A stretch of DNA of 64,000 bases from JBCFBK01 sp038562555 (GTDB lineage Bacteria > Bacteroidota > Bacteroidia > Bacteroidales > Prolixibacteraceae): the NCBI GenBank assembly GCA_038562555.1, contig JBCFBK010000032.1, positions 1 to 64,000 on the forward strand, read 5' to 3'. This document shows positions 61,157 to 64,000 of this stretch, piece by piece. The notes below the pieces were generated by a model, which was given only the letters and a program-made list of their open reading frames with translations, searched no databases and had not been told where the DNA came from. Position 1 is the first letter of the stretch; each line of letters opens with the position of its first letter. The position numbers were made by a program, and so were the translations under genes.

Positions 61157-62632
61157 ATGGCGAAAGAATTAACACTAAGAAGCGAAAATTATTCTCAATG
61201 GTATAACGATCTGGTTATGAAGGCCGATCTTGCCGAGAATTCTGTTGTGCGCGGCTGCATGGTCATTAAGCCTTATGGATATGCCATATGGGAGAAAATG
61301 CAGGCTGAACTGGACCGCATGTTTAAAGAAACCGGCCATGTCAACGCCTATTTTCCCCTGTTCATTCCCAAATCCTTTTTCAGCAAGGAGGCGGCTCACG
61401 TTGAAGGATTCGCTAAGGAGTGCGCCGTTGTCACCCATTATCGCTTAAAAAACAGCCCTGACGGAAAAGGCGTTATTGTTGATCCCGATGCCAAACTTGA
61501 AGAAGAACTCATTGTCCGGCCAACTTCGGAGACCATCATCTGGAATACCTACAAGAACTGGATCCAGTCGTACCGCGACCTGCCGATCCTATGCAATCAG
61601 TGGGCCAATGTGGTTCGCTGGGAAATGCGGACCCGTTTGTTTCTGAGGACTTCTGAATTCCTGTGGCAGGAAGGGCATACCGCCCATGCCACCCGCCAGG
61701 AAGCCATTGAGGAAACGGAAAGAATGATTAATGTGTATGCCGAATTTGCTGAAAAATTTATGGCCATGCCGGTTATAAAAGGGGCCAAGTCGGAGAACGA
61801 ACGTTTTGCAGGGGCTTTGGATACCTTTACCATTGAAGCGCTTATGCAGGATGGAAAAGCACTGCAGTCGGGGACTTCGCATTTTCTGGGACAGAATTTT
61901 GCCAAAGCTTTTGATGTCAGGTTTACCAATCGGGAAGGTGTCGAAGACTATGTCTGGGCAACCAGTTGGGGTGTGTCAACGCGTTTGGTAGGTGCCCTGA
62001 TCATGGCCCATTCGGACGACAATGGTCTGGTACTGCCGCCTAAGCTGGCTCCTTTCCAGGTGGTTATTGTTCCCATTTATAAGAACATGGAGCAGCTTGG
62101 CTTAATCTCTGAAAAGGTCAATGAAATCATACAACAATTGAAAGCGAAGGGTATCTCGGTTAAATACGACAGTCTCGATACCAAAAAACCGGGGTGGAAA
62201 TTTGCCGAGTATGAATTAAAGGGAGTTCCTGTAAGACTGGCCATCGGGCCCCGGGATCTTGAAAACGGGACTGTTGAAGTGGCCCGTCGCGATACCCTGA
62301 CCAAGGAGGTGGCCTCGCTCGAAAATATCGATCAGTATGTACTCAACCTGCTGGAAGACATCCAACGTAATATTTATCAAAAAGCACTGGATTTCAGGAC
62401 GCAAAACACCACACGGGTAGATACCTGGGAAGATTTTAAAACGGTACTTTCAACTAAGGGAGGCTTTATTCTGGCACATTGGGATGGGACGAGCGAGACC
62501 GAGCAGAAAATCAAGGATGAAACCAAAGCAACTATTCGGTGCATTCCTTTTGATGGTGAAAAGGAAGAAGGACACTGTGTTTTTTCAGGAAAACCTTCGT
62601 CCAGGCGCGTTCTGTTTGCCCTGGCTTATTAG
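61157..62632 (+). CDS. proS: prolyl-tRNA synthetase, archaeal/eukaryotic type
   Basis: A 491-residue cytoplasmic class II synthetase that charges tRNA-Pro. Class II motifs are visible: motif 2 region WANVVRWEMRTRLFLRTSEF with WQEGHTAHAT, and motif 3 near WGVSTRLVGALIMAHSDDNG. The anticodon-binding domain starts near FQVVIVPIYK, and the C-terminal domain ends in a Tyr (VLFALAY), as in the type that lacks the bacterial INS editing insertion. This form is usual in Bacteroidota. A terminator lies 59 bp downstream. Confidence 0.96.
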   Translation: MAKELTLRSENYSQWYNDLVMKADLAENSVVRGCMVIKPYGYAIWEKMQAELDRMFKETGHVNAYFPLFIPKSFFSKEAAHVEGFAKECAVVTHYRLKNSPDGKGVIVDPDAKLEEELIVRPTSETIIWNTYKNWIQSYRDLPILCNQWANVVRWEMRTRLFLRTSEFLWQEGHTAHATRQEAIEETERMINVYAEFAEKFMAMPVIKGAKSENERFAGALDTFTIEALMQDGKALQSGTSHFLGQNFAKAFDVRFTNREGVEDYVWATSWGVSTRLVGALIMAHSDDNGLVLPPKLAPFQVVIVPIYKNMEQLGLISEKVNEIIQQLKAKGISVKYDSLDTKKPGWKFAEYELKGVPVRLAIGPRDLENGTVEVARRDTLTKEVASLENIDQYVLNLLEDIQRNIYQKALDFRTQNTTRVDTWEDFKTVLSTKGGFILAHWDGTSETEQKIKDETKATIRCIPFDGEKEEGHCVFSGKPSSRRVLFALAY

Positions 62633-62691
62633 TGAAGTCCAGGAAGTTTTGTGCCGGGAGCAGCCCGATTATATCATTTAAATACCCGAAA

Positions 62692-62718
62692 AAAAGCAGT
62701 CTGTTTTGACTGCTTTTC
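62692..62718 (+). terminator. intrinsic terminator after proS
   Basis: AAAAGCAGTC (62692-62701) pairs perfectly with GACTGCTTTT (62708-62717) around a 6-nt loop, with T at the 3' end. It sits between proS and the next gene and argues against the upstream start of that gene. Confidence 0.82.
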
Positions 62719-62740
62719 TTATTTTTATAAAAAAAAACCG

Positions 62741-63424
62741 ATGAACGACATGAATCAAACTACCCGTCTGGAGTCAATTACAGAAAAATCGAATGTGAAA
62801 CAAATTGTAGGTCAGCATACACTTAATGCATTTAATTTGCTGAAAGAAGCCTTAAAGGAACTCGGCAGGGAATATACGACAGCGCTCACTGGTGCCGTGG
62901 ATAGCAATATTTTACCGGTGTTTCGGGAGAAAGGGCCTTTCGAAGCTGAATTTAGTATTGCATCCGACCTGCTTGTGTTTAGCATGCACACCAATGTGTT
63001 TCTGTTTGACCGCGGGCATCCGGTCTGGAAAATCGATTATATTAAGAATAACCGCTTAAACGCTTACTGCGGCATCATCTATATTTATAATTTTCTTGCC
63101 GATTCCTTTAAATTCAATCGGAGCCAGGACCTTGGTTATCTGATCGCACGGATTTTTGTGAACCGCGAAAACCACTTCTTCGTTGAAGGTAAACGGCAGT
63201 CGGGAGAACTTGTAAAAGATTTTGAAAAAGATTTCGTTTCAAAGGAAAATATGAAACAAATTTTAGATACGGCGATTCGTTATGCCATCGAATTTGACTT
63301 GCTGGTGCCGCCTTATGACCAGGTAAAAATTGCCTCGGTTGATCAGATGATGGAGGAGATTGTTCATGCAAAAATGGCCACAGGCAAGCGGCTGGGATTC
63401 AAGTTTAACTCGGATGATGTTTAG
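62741..63424 (+). CDS. conserved-looking cytoplasmic protein of unknown function
   Basis: A 227-residue soluble protein from the ATG at 62741 (62750 is an alternative). The frame is open from 62651, but that part overlaps the proS terminator. No signal peptide or membrane helix is present. Visible features are an N-terminal helical part (HTLNAFNLLKEALKELGREY), a strand-rich middle (FEAEFSIASDLLVFSMHTNV, HPVWKIDYIKNN) and LIARIFVNRENHFFVEGKRQ. No family was recognised. It lies 36 bp upstream of pepT on the same strand and could be co-transcribed with it. Confidence 0.75.
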   Translation: MNDMNQTTRLESITEKSNVKQIVGQHTLNAFNLLKEALKELGREYTTALTGAVDSNILPVFREKGPFEAEFSIASDLLVFSMHTNVFLFDRGHPVWKIDYIKNNRLNAYCGIIYIYNFLADSFKFNRSQDLGYLIARIFVNRENHFFVEGKRQSGELVKDFEKDFVSKENMKQILDTAIRYAIEFDLLVPPYDQVKIASVDQMMEEIVHAKMATGKRLGFKFNSDDV

Positions 63425-63460
63425 TCGTAAGTAGTTAGTCATAAGACAAAAAATAGGGAT

Positions 63461-64000
63461 ATGGATAAAGTAACGGAGCGCTTTATGGGCTACGCCAGGG
63501 TTTATACAACGTCTGATCCGAAAAGCAAGACGTTTCCAAGCACTTTCCGGCAGCATGTGTTTGCCGATAAACTGGTGGAGGAGCTAATACAAATCGGGCT
63601 GGCTGATGTTGAAAAGGACAAATATGGCTATGTTATGGCCAGCTTGCCTGCAAACACTGACACCACCGCGCCTGTGGTCGGGTTTATTGCCCATATGGAT
63701 ACCAGCCCGGATTTTCCGGGTGAAAACGTAAAGCCGAGGATCGTAACATATGAAGGTGGGGATATTGTTTTGAATGACAAGATCAGCTTGTCACCGGCTC
63801 AGTTTCCTGAGATGGAGAGCTACCGTGGACAGGAAATTATCGTCACCGATGGAAATACACTCCTGGGTGCGGATGATAAAGCCGGCATCGCTGAGATTAT
63901 AACGGCGATGGAGTATTTACTTGCCCATCCTGAGATCAGGCACGGAAAAGTTCGGATCTGTTTCACGCCTGATGAGGAAGTTGGTAAAGGACCAAGTAAT
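63461..64000 (+). CDS. pepT: peptidase T (tripeptidase), N-terminal part (cut by window edge)
   Basis: The first 180 codons of a cytoplasmic M20 zinc aminotripeptidase. The ATG at 63461 opens MDKVTERFMGYARVYTTSDP. The metal-binding motif FIAHMDTSPDFPGENVKP contains the His and Asp of the first zinc site. NTLLGADDKAGIAEIITAME and RICFTPDEEVGKGP contain the bridging Asp and the catalytic Glu pair. The frame stays open to the window edge; about 230 further codons are expected. It follows the unknown gene at 62741 by 36 bp. Confidence 0.95.
   Translation, partial: MDKVTERFMGYARVYTTSDPKSKTFPSTFRQHVFADKLVEELIQIGLADVEKDKYGYVMASLPANTDTTAPVVGFIAHMDTSPDFPGENVKPRIVTYEGGDIVLNDKISLSPAQFPEMESYRGQEIIVTDGNTLLGADDKAGIAEIITAMEYLLAHPEIRHGKVRICFTPDEEVGKGPSN

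Overview
The window is chromosomal DNA from a Bacteroidota bacterium, most likely an anaerobic or fermentative, glycan-degrading member of the Bacteroidales/Marinilabiliales type. The support is three ECF sigma/FecR/SusC regulatory-uptake modules, two complete SusC-SusD pairs, lipoprotein glycosidases, -7 boxes of the Bacteroidota form TAnnTTTG, an archaeal-type prolyl-tRNA synthetase and a one-chain pyruvate:ferredoxin oxidoreductase. The exact genus cannot be read from the sequence.

Region 1 (1-27.3 kb) is a glycan-utilisation region. Two sigma/anti-sigma systems diverge from about 1.93-2.26 kb. The left one runs off the window just after its SusC gene begins. The right one drives SusC, SusD, a GH29 alpha-L-fucosidase and a GH20-type hexosaminidase. 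A reverse-oriented cytochrome c/sugar dehydrogenase and a GH97 enzyme with the retaining-type Asp follow. A third sigma/FecR/SusC/SusD set with a large GH106-like lipoprotein glycosidase fills 15.7-25.8 kb. All three FecR-SusC spacers carry a stem-loop with a 7-nt loop. A MATE exporter behind a possible attenuator leader and a CbiK-type chelatase follow.

Region 2 (28.3-48.5 kb, all minus strand) is an AT-rich exopolysaccharide locus. In transcription order it has a stand-alone receiver protein, a priming sugar transferase fused to a pseudo-receiver domain, a small lipoprotein with an LruC-domain surface protein (ending in a 27-bp perfect hairpin), and then one long operon. The operon holds a half-length TolC-like protein, a Wzc-like co-polymerase with a degenerate kinase domain, a Wzy-like polymerase, a Wzx-like flippase, eight glycosyltransferases, an FkbM methyltransferase and a soluble histidine kinase. 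No Wza-type exporter is visible. The receiver, pseudo-receiver and kinase together suggest phosphorelay control of polysaccharide priming; this is the best candidate here for an undescribed system.

Region 3 (48.7-64 kb) is mostly housekeeping: phosphoglycerate mutase, an AAA ATPase with altered motifs, pyruvate:ferredoxin oxidoreductase, an operon of a small protein, a DUF4954 beta-helix protein and glucosamine-6-phosphate deaminase, a FadL-like porin with a low-complexity lipoprotein, prolyl-tRNA synthetase, an unknown protein, and the start of peptidase T cut by the right edge. No rRNA, tRNA, CRISPR array, transposase or prophage gene was seen.
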